A stretch of 64,000 nt of DNA. It comes from Nannocystis pusilla. GTDB lineage: Bacteria; Myxococcota_A; Polyangia; Nannocystales; Nannocystaceae. Positions 42,830-55,397 of this stretch are shown here, in pieces. The notes below the pieces were generated by a model. That model was not told where the DNA came from and did no database searches. It saw only the letters and a list, made by a program, of their open reading frames with translations. Both the position numbers and the translations under genes were made by a program. The stretch covers positions 5,247,168 to 5,311,167 of the forward strand of contig NZ_JAPNKE010000002.1 in NCBI RefSeq assembly GCF_026626665.1, given 5' to 3'. Position 1 is the stretch's first letter, and each line of letters starts with the position of its first letter.

Positions 42830-43771
42830 ATGACCTCGAGGGCCCCCTTCGCCACCTTCGACCGCGACGCGTGGGCGCGGCTGCGCGAGCAGACCCCGCT
42901 GACGCTGAGCGAGGCCGACCTCGACGCGCTGCGCGGCATCAACGAGCGCCTGTCGCTGGACGAGGTGCAGGCGATCTGGCTCCCCGTCACGCGTCTATTG
43001 AATCTCCGCTTCGCCGCGCTGCGCGAGCTCCGGCGGGTCACCCAGACCTTCCTCGGCCGCACCGGTCCGGACCACGCCTCGCCGTTCATCCTCGGTTTGG
43101 CCGGCAGCGTCGCCGTCGGCAAGAGCACCGCGGGGCGCGTGCTGCAGACCATCCTCTCGCGCTGGCCCGAGCACCCGCGGGTCGACCTCGTCACCACCGA
43201 CGGCTTTCTGTTCCCCAACGCCACCCTCGAGGCGCGGGGGATCCTCCAGCGGAAGGGCTTCCCCGAGAGCTACGACCTGCGCGGCCTCATGCGCTTCGTC
43301 GCCGACGTGCGCGAGGGGGCCGAGGAGGCCTCGGCCCCCGTCTATTCGCACCTGTTCTACGACATCGTCCCCGACGAGCGGCAGCACGTGCGCCGGCCCG
43401 ACATCCTGATCCTCGAGGGCCTCAACGTCCTGCAGCGGGGCGCCCACGCCACCGGTCGCAAGGGCGTCTACATCTCCGACTACTTCGACTTCTCGATCTA
43501 CGTCGACGCCGAGGAGGCCGCGATCCGCGAGTGGTTCTTCCAGCGGTTCCGTCGCCTGCGCGAGACCGCCTTCCGCGACCCGCACTCGTACTTCCACAAG
43601 TACGCCAGCATGCCCGAGGCCAGCGCCATGCAGCTCGCGCACACGGTGTGGGACACGATCAACGGCGTCAACCTGCGGCAGAACATCGCGCCCACGCGCG
43701 AGCGCGCCGACCTCATCCTCGAGAAGGCCGCCGACCACACCGTCCAGCGCGTCCGTCTGCGCGTCGGCTGA
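42830..43771 (+). CDS. coaA: Type I pantothenate kinase
   Basis: 313 residues, the normal length of bacterial CoaA. The P-loop GLAGSVAVGKST is at 89-100. VDLVTTDGFLFPN and GFPESYDLRGLMRF match the pantothenate-binding region, and ILEGLNVLQ and YFDFSIYVDAEE are also family signatures. It makes 4'-phosphopantothenate, the first step of CoA synthesis, in the cytosol. The gene is monocistronic and ends only 3 bp from the end of a minus-strand gene. ATG at 42830. Confidence 0.95.
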   Translation: MTSRAPFATFDRDAWARLREQTPLTLSEADLDALRGINERLSLDEVQAIWLPVTRLLNLRFAALRELRRVTQTFLGRTGPDHASPFILGLAGSVAVGKSTAGRVLQTILSRWPEHPRVDLVTTDGFLFPNATLEARGILQRKGFPESYDLRGLMRFVADVREGAEEASAPVYSHLFYDIVPDERQHVRRPDILILEGLNVLQRGAHATGRKGVYISDYFDFSIYVDAEEAAIREWFFQRFRRLRETAFRDPHSYFHKYASMPEASAMQLAHTVWDTINGVNLRQNIAPTRERADLILEKAADHTVQRVRLRVG

Positions 43772-43774
43772 ACC

Positions 43775-45024
43775 TCACCGCGGCGTGGCCCACAGCCGGT
43801 GCATCGTCGGGCCCATGCCGACGATGTACAGGCAACAGAACCCGAGGCCCGCGGCGTAGGCGGTAAGCTCGTGCGGGCCCACGACCGACGGCTCGGCCGG
43901 CCCGAACCGCGGCGAGCAGGCGCACGGCGATTCGCCCGTCGCGCTCGCGTTCCCTGCGGTCGCCCACGCGAGCGCCACCGGCAGCAGCGGCGCGACGATC
44001 ACCGCGGTGGCGAACGCCAGCAGGCACCACTCGGGCCGCACGCGTCGCCACGCGGCCAGCGGCGCGGCCACCACGGCCACCGCCGACACCACGATCAGGC
44101 TCGCCAGCCACAGCTTGCGCGTCGACCACGTGCCCGGCACCCAGCCGATCGCCATCGACGTGTGGACCACGAAGAACAGGCCGAGCGCCACCGCCGGGCC
44201 CACGGCGCGGCCGCGGCGGTCCTCCCACAGCGCCAGGAACGGCACCACCACCGCCCCGCAGGCCAGCAGGTACAGCAGCGCGCGCAGCGGCGGGCGGGGA
44301 ACACGCGCCCCACCGCGTACAGGTGGAGCCGCTCGATCCGCACGATGTCCTCGCTCGGGCTCGCCGCCGGATCGTGGCAGTGCTTCTCGATCCACACCGC
44401 GGTGCGCGTCGCCGCCGGTCGGGGCGCCCGCGGCGGTCGTCCGCTGTGACCGCGGTCCCGCGCGGCCTCGATCAGCCGCGACGCCCGCTCGCGCAGCCTG
44501 GCGACCGCGGCGGTCTCACCCGGCTCGGGCGCCGGCGCGGCGGCGAGGCAGGCGTCCGCGGCCTCGACGATCGCCAGGGCCACGCCGACGTTGTCGTCGT
44601 GGGCCGCGATCTGGGCCGCGCGGGCGCGCATGCAGCCGTCGACGACCAGCGGCGGCAGCAGGATCGCCGCCACGCAGCCGAGGCGCAGCAGCGCCAGCCC
44701 GGCGATCCGCCCGCGCGCCAGCGGGGCGAACGACACCAAAGCGCGGGTCTGGTCGCGGATCCACAGCACCAGGAACAGCACCGCCACGAACAGCAGCGGC
44801 GACACGAACGAATCGATGGTGCGCAGCGGGTCCTCGGCCTCGACCCGCGGCAGGCTCACGATCACCGCGCCGGTGAGGCTGAGCAGCGCGCTGGCGGGGG
44901 CGATCCAGTGGATCCGCGTCTGTCGCAGCGCCGGCCGGCGGATCAGCACCGCGCGGTCGTATCGCTGCATTCGTCCGCGGACCGCCGCCCACCCGTCGAC
45001 CAGGCGATGGATCGCCACCTTCAC
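43775..45024 (-). CDS. Multi-span membrane partner of the EAD-ABC protein (one frameshift)
   Basis: About 416 residues once a lost base in the CCCC run near 44296-44302 is restored. Hydrophobic segments include WIAPASALLSLTGAVIVSLP, SFVSPLLFVAVLFLVLWI, IAGLALLRLGCVAAILLPPL, LRALLYLLACGAVVVPFLAL, GLFFVVHTSMAIGW and LASLIVVSAVAVVAAPLAAW, giving six or more spans, with a charged loop in the middle. It has the layout of an ABC-2-like permease. Its GTG start overlaps the stop of the ABC gene (GTGA), so it is translationally coupled and probably the membrane half of one system. Confidence 0.72.
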
Positions 45025-46879
45025 GGTCGGTCCCCCCAGAACATGCGCATGTGCGAGCCGCTGATGTCGCGGAAGTACACCGGCGGCTCGCCGAGCGCGC
45101 ACAGCAGCTCAGCACCTCGCGGCGCGACACGTGGCCGCCGACGCGGAGCAGCGTCACGCACTCGCGCTCGCGCAGGCAGCCCGGGCCGAACTGCGCGGTC
45201 AAGCGGTCGCGCGCCGCGTCCTCGAGGTGGCCGCCGATCTCGAACAACGCCCCGCGGCGGGCCTGCTCGAGGTCGAGGACGCCGCCGTGGAACCACACCG
45301 CGCCGTCCTCGCGCAGGCCGACCACGTCGTCGGCGATCGCCTCGAGCTCGGGGATGTGCTGCGAGCTGACCACCGCCGCCAGCCGCAGCGACGAGCTCGA
45401 GACGATGTCGCGCAGGTCCTGCAGGAACCACTGCTGCGCGCGCGGGTCGAGGGCCACCAGCGGCTCGTCGACGAGCAGCAGGCGCGGCCGGCCGACCAGC
45501 GCGCGCGCCAGGGCCACGCGGGTCTGCAGGCTGCGCGACAGCTCGCGCCAGCGGACCTGACGGCAGTGGCCGAGGCCGAGGCGCTCGAGCCAGAAGTCGA
45601 CGGTGTCCACGTTCTCGCCGCCGCGCAGCCCGCAGGCGCCGGCCCAGGTGTGCAGGTACTCGTCGAGGCGGCCGCGGAACCGCGGCAGGCGCTGCGGCAC
45701 GTGGGCGATCCGCGAGCGCACCACCGGCCAGTCGATGTCGCCCGGCCGCGGCAGCGCCGGGTCGAGCTGCGGGTACGAGAGCATGCCGTCCTCGACCCGC
45801 AGCTCGCCGGCGAGGACCCGCAGGAAGGTCGTCTTGCCGGCGCCGTTGGGCCCGACCACCGCCACCACGGTCCGCGGGAACACCGTCAGCGACACGTCCT
45901 TGAGCACCGGCGGGGCGCCCTTGCGGTAGCGCAGCGCCAGCCCGTCGCAGCGCACCAGCGGCCCGTACTCCGGCGCCGCCCCGGCGTGCAGCGACGTGTG
46001 GGCCGCGGCGTCGAGCGAGGCCGCCAGCCAGTGCTCGCCGAGGCCCTCGAACGGCCCCGGCGCGGCCGTCCGCACGATCTCGTCGGTGAGCGCGAGGATC
46101 GCCTCCAGTAGCGCCAGCCACTCGCGCCGCTCGCTCGCCTCGAGCCTGGCCTTGAAGACATGTCTCGTGCGCCATGTCCCGGCGCGCGCCGACAGCTCGA
46201 GCGCGCGCCGGCGGACCTGCGGGTCGCCGAACCGCTCGGCCAGGTCGAGCAGGCGCAGCGCGGCCCGCTTGCCGTCGGCCCGGCGCACGTGGGCCTCGAT
46301 CTCCTCGCGCAGGCGCAGCGCGTCGGGGTGGGCCGCCACTGCCTCGACCGCGAGGCTGCCGCTCGACGCCTGCGCGCTCATCGACGCGGCCAGGTTCGTC
46401 AACCTGCGGGCGATCGCCGCGCGGCGGTCTCCGCTGGCCTCGCCGCGCTCTCCGGCCTCGCGCTGCCAGCGGTGCAGGTCGGCGACCGCCAGGTTGAGCT
46501 CGTGACGGTCGCCGACCGTCGTCGCGCTCGCGCGCTCGAGCTCCGCCAGCTTGCGCTCCGCCGCGGCGTCGCGGTGGGCCGACAGCAGGCTCGCCACCGC
46601 GAACGCGTCCGGCTCGCTCACCCCGAGCTGCGCGGCGACCTGCCGCAGCTCGCCGGCCAGCTTCGGCCGCGACGCCGCCAGGTAGACGAGGAAGCGCCCG
46701 AGCAGCGGCCCGTCCAGCGCCGCCAGGGCCGCGTCGACCAGCGCCTCGAAGCCGACCTCGGGCCCGGGCAGCCGGGCCCGCAGCCCGCCGTCCTCGGGGG
46801 CGAACGCAGACAACCCGCGCCGCAGCTCGTCCGGGGTCAGCGCCCGCAGCAGCAGCGCCCGCAGCGGCCCGGCGCTCAC
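45021..46879 (-). CDS. EAD1-like domain fused to ABC ATPase (one frameshift)
   Basis: About 619 residues, GTG start at 46879 with GGAGG upstream. Residues 1-85 (LRALLLRALTPDELRRGLSA, LRQVAAQLGV) match the helical pattern of effector-associated domain 1. A helical linker (90-300) follows, then an ABC ATPase: Walker A GPNGAGKT (343-350), degenerate signature ELSRSLQTR (446-454), Walker B RLLLVDEP (466-473) and H-loop His508. A base lost near 45108-45113 shifts the end to VYFRDISGSHM. EADs recruit partners in conflict systems; here one may gate or recruit the transporter. It is coupled to the membrane gene downstream. Confidence 0.68.
46145..46186 (+). repeat. Three-unit 14-bp repeat array inside the ABC gene
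   Basis: CCTG at 46145, CATG at 46159 and CATG at 46173, each 14 bp apart, with TCT/TCC following the last two. Three units equal 42 bp, a multiple of three, so the array stays in frame in the minus-strand gene (encoding around RAGTWRTRHVFKARL). Possible chance occurrence, but the phase matches the intergenic arrays. Confidence 0.5.
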
Positions 46880-47164
46880 GCTCCGCCTCCGCGGCCGTCG
46901 GCCCCATCGCCGCGGCGCGACCCCGTCGAATCGACGCGGCGACGAATCGAGCGACGAGCCGCGGGCGCTCGATCGCGGGCCGATCGTTCCATATCGATCG
47001 AGTGGGCGAACCCGAGCGATCGCGCAAGCACGCGGCCCGCCTCGCCGCGCCCCGCCGGTTTGGCCCCGCGGTCGCGCCGTCCGCCGCGGCCTGCGCCGGC
47101 CCGCGTCGCCCCGGCGCCGATCGCTCGCAGCGAGCGACCCTCGTGGCATTCGCGGCCCGTCGCG

Positions 47165-47398
47165 CCCGCGGCGCGGCCCGCCCGGCCCGCGCTCCGCCGC
47201 GATCCGCGGACCCGTGGTGCGATGATTCGAGCCCGCCGCAGGCCCGCGGCGCGGCCCGCCCGGCCCGCGCTCCGCCGCGATCCGCGGACCCGTGGTGCGA
47301 TGATTCGAGCCCGCCGCAGGCCCGCGGCGCGGCCCGCCCGGCCCGCGCTCCGCCGCGATCCGCGGACCCGTGGTGCGATGATTCGAGCCCGCCGCGGC
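47165..47398 (+). repeat. Three tandem copies of a 78-bp repeat
   Basis: Copies begin at 47165, 47243 and 47321 (CCCGCGGCGCGGCCCGCCCG) and are nearly identical through CCGTGGTGCGATGATTCGAG. Extremely GC-rich. It lies in the 588-bp gap (46880-47467) upstream of the EAD-ABC gene. Open in several frames because 78 is divisible by three, but no frame looks like a protein. The rest of the gap holds nothing supported. Confidence 0.9.
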
Positions 47399-47467
47399 GC
47401 CGTCGCGCGTCGCTCCGGATCGCCGCCCGGGCGGCATGTCCTCGCATTCGTCCGGGTCATCGTCGGT

Positions 47468-50368
<2,901 letters not shown>

Positions 50369-50531
50369 CGCTCCGGGTCCCAAAGGTGAAGAGTGTGGTC
50401 GCCCCGGTCAACCTCGGCGAGGTCCGCGACGACCTCGCGCGCGAGCGCCGGCGCGGCGAGACGTCGCAGCTTCGCCGCCGAGAGGCGCGAGCGCGGCGCT
50501 TTTCGCCGGCTCGCGGCGCGGCGAGAAATCA

Positions 50532-50573
50532 TATGTCCTTTTGACCATGTCCATACAAACACCTGATGCTGCG
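50532..50573 (+). repeat. 14-bp tandem repeat array (three units)
   Basis: Units at 50532 (TATGTCCTTTTGAC), 50546 (CATGTCCATACAAA) and 50560 (CACCTGATGCTGCG), 14 bp apart, in the short gap between divergent kinase genes. More AT-rich than the surroundings. Position upstream of both genes differs from the mostly 3'-end location of other arrays. Confidence 0.75.
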
Positions 50574-50716
50574 CGGTGAGCGAGCGCGAGGTCGTCGACT
50601 CGCGCCGCGTCGGCAGGTCGGCCGGGGAGATCGATCCCGGATCGTCCGGACCGCAAGCGCGGCACGCCTCGCACGGCGCTCGCCCCGCGTCGATCGCCGG
50701 CGCCGGCTCGCGTACC

Positions 50717-51873
50717 ATGACGGGCATGGCGGAGTTCACCGCGGGTGAGCGCGTCGTCGGCCTGAGGTCGGCCTACGTCGTGGGCGAGCGGCTCGGCGAG
50801 GGCGGCTTCGGGCTCGCGTTCGTGGCGACCGCGGACGACGGCCGGCGGGTCGTGCTCAAGCAGCTCCGGGTCGCGCGCATGGGCGACTGGAAGGCCATGG
50901 AGCTGTTCGAGCGCGAGGCCCGGGTGCTCGCCTCGCTCGCGCACCCGGGCATCCCGCGCTGCCACGAGTTCTTCGCCACCGACGGGGCCCGGGCCGTCGA
51001 CCCGACCGACCTCGCCGGGCTCGGCGACGACGTCTCGCTCGTGCTCGTGCAGGACCACGTCGACGGCGCCTCGCTGGCCGCGCGCGTGGCCGGCGGCGCG
51101 CGCACGACCGCGGGCGAGGCCGAGGCGCTGCTGCGCAAGCTGCTCGGCGTGCTGGCCTACCTGCACGACCTCCAGCCGCCGGTCGTCCACCGCGACATCA
51201 AGCCGGCCAACATCGTCGTCACCGCCGCGGGCGAGCCGATGCTCGTCGACTTCGGAGCGAGCCAGGACCGGTTCCGCCGCGAGTCCGAGCTCGGCTCGAC
51301 CAGCGTCGGCACCTTCGGCTTCTTCCCGCTCGAGCAGGTGCTGGGCAAGGCGCGGCCGGCCTCCGATCTGTACGCCCTGGCGATGACCATGGTCGTCGTC
51401 CTCACCCATCGGCAGCCCGACGAGCTGCCGATCGATCCCTCCACCAGCAAGGTCGACGTGCGCCGCGCCTGCCCCGGCCTGCCCGAGCGGCTGACGCGGG
51501 CCCTCGATGGCATGCTCGAGCCGGCCGTCGGCCAGCGGTTCGCCGCGGCGCGCGACGTCCTGGCCGTGCTCGACGGCGAGGCGCTCGCGCGCCGCGAGCC
51601 GGCGCTACCTGTCCCACAGGCCAGGTCCTTGCCGGCCCTGGTCTACAAGGCCCCGCTGTACACCGGCGGGGCCGCGGCGCTGCTGCTGTACGGGTTCCTG
51701 TTCGACAATTCTCGGAGTCCGACCTGGTCGCCCTGAGCTTCGCCTGGCTGCCGCTGGTGGCCTTCGGCCTCGGCGCCCGCCTGCGCGACTCGATCGCCGG
51801 CGGCCTGCGCTGGGCCGTGATCGCCACCCTGCTGCTCGGCGTGTTCCTCCTCGCCGTGTTCCCGGCGCTGTGA
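50717..51873 (+). CDS. Ser/Thr protein kinase with C-terminal membrane helices (one frameshift)
   Basis: About 385 residues after a base lost near 51709-51712 is restored. P-loop GEGGFGLAF, VVLKQLR, catalytic HRDIKPANIV, LVDFGASQ and a short TFGFFPLEQ activation segment define a compact eukaryotic-type kinase. The C-terminus has three membrane segments (GGAAALLLYGFLF, FAWLPLVAFGLGARL, AVIATLLLGVFLLAVFP), so it is membrane-anchored. The ATG at 50717 has no strong ribosome site. Its TGA is also the first bases of an octamer repeat. Confidence 0.85.
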
Positions 51874-51983
51874 CGCGATGACGCGATGACGCGATGACGC
51901 GATGACGCGATGACGCGATGACGCGATGACGCGATGACGCGATGACGCGATGACGCGATGACGCGATGACGCGATGACGCGAT
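51871..51983 (+). repeat. Octanucleotide repeat, about 14 copies of TGACGCGA
   Basis: The 8-bp unit TGACGCGA runs without interruption from the kinase stop codon (51871-51873 is both TGA and repeat start) to 51983. A perfect microsatellite of this length is prone to slippage. Because it lies after the stop it does not obviously alter the kinase. The reverse strand has TCGCGTCA repeats. Confidence 0.95.
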
Positions 51984-52385
51984 AAGAGGATACGCCGCGG
52001 CCTCGTGCTCGCGGGGGCGTCTCATCGGCTGGGGGCGAGCGAGAGGCCATGGGCCGTCGCCTCGGGAGGTCCTCGCGGCCGGAGCTCCGCCGCGGGCGAG
52101 GATCGCAACCTGTCGATCCGGATCGCGGAGCGCGATCGAAAAAACCACGTCGATGTGGCGCGCGTGCATGGTCCGGCAGCGCCCGCCCGGGCATGGGCTC
52201 ATGCCGCTCGGACCGTCGCGCGCCTGTACGCGCGCCGATGCTCGCGGACGCCGAGCTCGTCGCCGATCCGCGTCTGCGTCCGCCGGGCCGCGGCGGTTCG
52301 AATCCGCGGCGCACGCCGAGCGCGAGCGTGACCCTGGCGCGCGCTGCATATCCCGCGAGCGCGGCTGTGCTAGCGTCGGACGCTC
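51984..52385 (+). other. Intergenic region
   Basis: About 400 bp without a supported gene, between the octamer repeat and the next lipoprotein. Confidence 0.45.
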
Positions 52386-53003
52386 ATGACCCGCACGCTC
52401 CGCCTGTTCCTCCTCTGCTCCGTGGCCGCCGCGTGCGGGGACGACGGCAAGACCACCGCCAGCGACACGACCAGCTCGACCGGCAGCGCGACCGCCGAGA
52501 CCACCGACGTCCCCGGGACACCGACGACCGGCGACTCGACCGGCTCGACCGGCGAATCGACGACGAACGCGACCGTCCCCGGGACCACCGACGCCAGCAC
52601 GACCGAGCCCGGCACCTCGGTGGGCACGGGCACCGACACCGACACCGAAACCATGACCGACGCGACCACCGGCGCCGGCATCAGCTGGGCCGAAGTCATC
52701 TACCCGAACGTGATCGCGCCGAACTGCGACTGTCACACCCAGGGCGCCGGCGGCCTGACCATGACCGACGGGGTCGACTCGTACATGAACCTGGTCGGCG
52801 TCGCCTCGACCGAGGCGCCGAGCTTCAACCGCGTCGCGCCCGGCGAGCCGGTCGACTCGTACCTGCTGGCCAAGATCGAGGGCGTGGCCGGCGACCCGCC
52901 CTACTCGGGCACCCCGTCGCAGATGCCGCTCGGCGGCCCGCCGCTCAGCCCCGAGTTCATCGCCCTGATCGAAGAATGGATCGTCACCGGCGCCGCGCCC
53001 TGA
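52386..53003 (+). CDS. Thr-rich lipoprotein with atypical CxCH heme-like motif
   Basis: 205 residues. The signal ends in AAAC, followed by a long Thr/Ser/Asp/Gly linker. The mature domain (GISWAEVIYPNVIAPNCDC, then HTQGAGGLTMTDGVDSYMNL, SYLLAKIEG, SQMPLGGPPLSPE, IALIEEWIVTGA) matches a small cytochrome c-like domain of surface lipoproteins. The usual CxxCH is instead CDCH, with only one residue between the cysteines, so heme attachment would be by a variant site or absent. ATG at 52386. Confidence 0.75.
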   Translation: MTRTLRLFLLCSVAAACGDDGKTTASDTTSSTGSATAETTDVPGTPTTGDSTGSTGESTTNATVPGTTDASTTEPGTSVGTGTDTDTETMTDATTGAGISWAEVIYPNVIAPNCDCHTQGAGGLTMTDGVDSYMNLVGVASTEAPSFNRVAPGEPVDSYLLAKIEGVAGDPPYSGTPSQMPLGGPPLSPEFIALIEEWIVTGAAP

Positions 53004-53006
53004 GGC

Positions 53007-53062
53007 CATGACCGATCGGGCATGTCCTGCAGGACATGCACGCGATCTCGTGTCAGGGCCCC
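53007..53062 (+). repeat. 14-bp tandem repeat array with perfect palindrome
   Basis: Units at 53007 (CATGACCGATCGGG), 53021 (CATGTCCTGCAGGA), 53035 (CATGCACGCGATCT) and a degenerate 53049 (CGTGTCAGGGCCCC), 14 bp apart, starting 4 bp after a stop codon. CATGTCCTGCAGGACATG at 53021-53038 is a perfect 18-bp palindrome. It may serve as a terminator-like hairpin or a binding site. Confidence 0.82.
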
Positions 53063-53330
53063 GACACCCGCGAGCGAGTGCTCCGGGTCCTGGAGAAGAC
53101 CGCTCGACGGGCACGCACGGTCCCCCTCGAACGGATCTTCTCGGGTCACGGCCGCGAGGGCCAATCACGAATGAGCGTGGACATGCGGTCCATCGCCACC
53201 GCCTGGAATGGATGGAGCGGCGAAATCGTGACCTCGCGGACCGAACCGCCACGGTCCGCCTCGCCCGCGTGAAACCGCGCGCTCCGGGGCTTGCTTCCGC
53301 GCGCTCGCGCTTCGTGCGAAGGTCGCCGGG

Positions 53331-55334
53331 ATGAAGGCTCAGGACCTGATCGGCAAGACCGTGGTGCTCACCGGCAAGTTCAGCGACCTCGACCGCGCCG
53401 AGGCCGAGGCCGCGCTGGCCCGGCTCGGCGTCACGATCGGCTCCGGCGTCACCAAGGCGACGCACGTGCTCTTCGTCGGCGAGCGCGCCGGCTCGAAGCT
53501 GGCCAAGGCGCGCGCTCTCGGCGTCGAGGTCCGCGACGAGGCGGCCCTCAAGCAGCTGCTCTCCGCGGCGCCGGCCCCCGCCCCTGCAGCCCCCGCGAGC
53601 GCCCCCGCGAGCGCCCCCGCGAGCGCCCCTGCGAGCGCCCCCGCGAGCTCGGTCGCCTGCCCGGGCCTCGGCGGCAAGACAGTCGTGCTGACCGGCACCT
53701 TCACCCTGATGAAGCGCGCCGAGGCGGCGCGCCTGCTGGCCGAGGCGGGCGCCACGGTCGGCAGCAGCGTCGGCAAGTCGACCGACATCCTGATCTACGG
53801 CGACGACGCCGGCTCGAAGCTCGAGGCGGCGCGCAGCCGCGGCGTCGCGCTGATGACCGAGGCCGAGATGGTCGCGCTGCTGACCGCCGCGGGGATCGGC
53901 GGCGGCCTGCTCGCCGGCGCCGACGACAAGCTCGCGCGCAAGGCCGCCGAGGACGCCGCGAACGCCACCGAGATGACCCGCGTCGTCGCCGAGCTGCGCG
54001 CCTTCCTCGACGAGCTGCGCGCCCGCCCCGACATCACGGTCACGGTCGCCGAGCTCGGGCGCAAGGCGGGCAAGGCCAAGCTCGACCAGCTGCGCGCGCT
54101 CCGGGTCCTGCAGGACCTCGTCGACCTCTACGCGGAGATCGACGGCATTCACATCGAGTGGCGCTTCATCGAGCCGCCCGGCGAGGGCTGCATCCGCGTG
54201 CCGTCGGTGACCCAGTGGACGCAGTTCACCGGCGACGACCAGCACTACATGAACTTCGGCGACGACGAGGAGGCCATGCTGCTCGACGCGATCACCGCCG
54301 AGGGCAACACCTGGCTGGTCCGCGCGCGCAAGGCCCCGCGCGGCAGCGGCCCGCGCAGCGCCTCGATCATGTTCGCCTCCGCCGCCGAGGGCGCCGACGG
54401 CGTCATCGCCGCCTCGTCGCTGCCCGAGTACTTCCGCGCCGCCATGGCCAGCGGCTTTGTCCCGTACTGGCCGCGCTGCTTCAGGCCCAACCGCTACGTC
54501 TCGTACGCGAGGGAGGAGGCCGCGGTCACCCGCTTCCGGGCCAAGCCGGTCGCCCCCACCCCGATCGTCGCCGGCACGCGCGTCGAGTTCGAGTACTTCT
54601 CCGAGGGCGGCCGCGGCGAGGCGCTCGGCCTGCACAAGGTCCCGGCCTCGCGCGACGCCGAGTTCACCGGCCGCGAGTTCGTGCGCGTGCGCCTCGACGA
54701 GGGCACCGTCGCCTGGCTGCCGCAGAAGTGGACGAAGGCGCTGACCGGCAGCGACGCCTACGAGCGCCTGCGCGAGCTCGAAGGGCCGCTCGTCGTCACC
54801 GATCTGTCGGCGCGCTTCGACGAGCTCGCGCGCGCGCTCGGCCCGCTCGCGCACTTCGCCGGCGGACCTGTCGGCACCCTCCCGAGCAACGCCCGCCGCG
54901 CCGCGGGCGTGCTCGCCACGCGGCCGTTCGCCGACGCCCTGCGCCAGGTGCTCGACCTGCGCGACGCGGCCGATCGCGCCCGCCTCGATCTACACGCGTC
55001 GCGCCCGCTCACCCAGACCGGCGACGAGTTCGGCCCCGCCGAGCTGTCGCGCTGCCGCTGGCAATACACCATCACCGGCATGCTCACCGGCTTGCTGGGC
55101 GGCCTGCAGGTCCTCGCGCACCACGAGTCGGCGCGCCGTGGCATCCCGGGCCGCGAGCTCGTCCCGTCCGAGCTGAGCAAGCGCCTCGCCCCGATCGACG
55201 CGGCCGCCGAGCTGCGCGAGCGCCTCGCCAGCGCCGAGGTCCTCGCGGCGCCGACGTGGCACCACGTCGGCAACGACGCCGCCGCGCTCGGCCTGCCGTC
55301 CAGCGAGCCGGTGCTGTCCGGCACCGGCTTCTGA
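53331..55334 (+). CDS. Double BRCT-domain protein
   Basis: 667 residues. BRCT 1 (about 5-78: DLIGKTVVLTGKFSDLDRAE, THVLFVGERAGSKLAKA) and BRCT 2 (about 112-185: LGGKTVVLTGTFTLMKRAEA, DILIYGDDAGSKLEAARSRG) resemble the BRCT of NAD-dependent DNA ligase, joined by an APAS-repeat linker (53580-53655). The remaining 480 residues are unrecognised; LYAEIDGIHIEWRF hints at a SUKH-like segment, only tentatively. BRCT pairs often bind phosphopeptides or DNA ends. ATG at 53331. Confidence 0.8.
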   Translation: MKAQDLIGKTVVLTGKFSDLDRAEAEAALARLGVTIGSGVTKATHVLFVGERAGSKLAKARALGVEVRDEAALKQLLSAAPAPAPAAPASAPASAPASAPASAPASSVACPGLGGKTVVLTGTFTLMKRAEAARLLAEAGATVGSSVGKSTDILIYGDDAGSKLEAARSRGVALMTEAEMVALLTAAGIGGGLLAGADDKLARKAAEDAANATEMTRVVAELRAFLDELRARPDITVTVAELGRKAGKAKLDQLRALRVLQDLVDLYAEIDGIHIEWRFIEPPGEGCIRVPSVTQWTQFTGDDQHYMNFGDDEEAMLLDAITAEGNTWLVRARKAPRGSGPRSASIMFASAAEGADGVIAASSLPEYFRAAMASGFVPYWPRCFRPNRYVSYAREEAAVTRFRAKPVAPTPIVAGTRVEFEYFSEGGRGEALGLHKVPASRDAEFTGREFVRVRLDEGTVAWLPQKWTKALTGSDAYERLRELEGPLVVTDLSARFDELARALGPLAHFAGGPVGTLPSNARRAAGVLATRPFADALRQVLDLRDAADRARLDLHASRPLTQTGDEFGPAELSRCRWQYTITGMLTGLLGGLQVLAHHESARRGIPGRELVPSELSKRLAPIDAAAELRERLASAEVLAAPTWHHVGNDAAALGLPSSEPVLSGTGF

Positions 55335-55397
55335 TCGCCGCGCACGAGGCGACGACGCGCCGCCCCGTCGCCTCGTTACTTCAGATCACCGCGTCAC

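Noticed and set aside
46876..47460. Minus-strand protein made of a 26-residue repeat
   Set aside because: The frame is open only because the 78-bp repeat is a multiple of three; there are no conserved features and all frames look alike.
51871..51983. CRISPR-like array
   Set aside because: Direct octamers with no spacers; a microsatellite.
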